Origin: an uncultured Desulfovibrio sp.
GTDB lineage: Bacteria > Desulfobacterota > Desulfovibrionia > Desulfovibrionales > Desulfovibrionaceae
Direction of reading: 5' to 3'
DNA length: 6,741 nt
Assembly: GCA_900550745.1 (NCBI GenBank)
Contig: URTO01000109.1
Coordinates: 1-6,741, forward strand
The translations under genes and the position numbers were made by a program. The notes under the pieces were generated by a model. The model did no database searches and was not told where the DNA came from. It saw nothing but the letters and a program-made list of their open reading frames with translations. Positions 6,721 through 6,741 of the stretch are shown piece after piece; position 1 is the stretch's first letter; the number at the start of each line of letters is the position of its first letter.

Positions 6721-6741
6721 TCCCAGTTCCGGAATGGAGGC

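Overview
The window holds one complete tripartite RND drug-efflux operon of a Gram-negative bacterium. All of it is on the minus strand and is read from right to left. The transcription order is an outer-membrane channel lipoprotein of the NodT/OprM (TolC-like) family (6631 to 4847), a periplasmic membrane-fusion lipoprotein of the AcrA/MexA type (4845 to 3691), and an inner-membrane HAE-1 proton/drug antiporter of the AcrB/MexF type (3640 to 443). Together they would form a channel from the inner membrane and periplasm to the outside, powered by proton influx through the pump. The base composition is GC-rich in the genes and codon third positions are strongly G/C. I cannot name the species from sequence alone. 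A GC-rich Pseudomonadota or Desulfobacterota (Desulfovibrionaceae-like) host is a guess.

Right edge (6632-6741): leader region of the operon. It has a good -10-like hexamer (TATACT on the minus strand), whose -35 would fall at or beyond the window edge, and a 6-bp dyad (TTGATG-N12-CATCAA) downstream of it that could be an operator. No regulator gene is inside the window.

Middle (443-6631): the three genes are packed tightly. The channel and fusion-protein genes are separated by one base (TGA-T-ATG), and the ribosome-binding site of the second lies inside the last codons of the first. The pump gene follows after 50 bases with its own clear ribosome-binding site. Putting the channel gene first departs from the usual fusion-pump-channel order of HAE-1 operons.

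Left edge (1-442): directly after the pump stop codon is a strong GC-rich hairpin without a T-run. A possible 39-codon ORF with coding-like base periodicity follows (352 to 233), in the same frame as the pump. Left of it the sequence drops to about 44% GC by hand count and looks intergenic. That stretch contains a perfect 14-bp inverted repeat with a 6-base loop, plus a competing 9-bp pairing partner just beside it.

The core of the window is a recognisable efflux system rather than a new one. The points worth a second look are the gene order, the altered drug-pocket residues of the pump, the long linker and tail of the channel protein, the small downstream ORF, and the intergenic inverted repeat.
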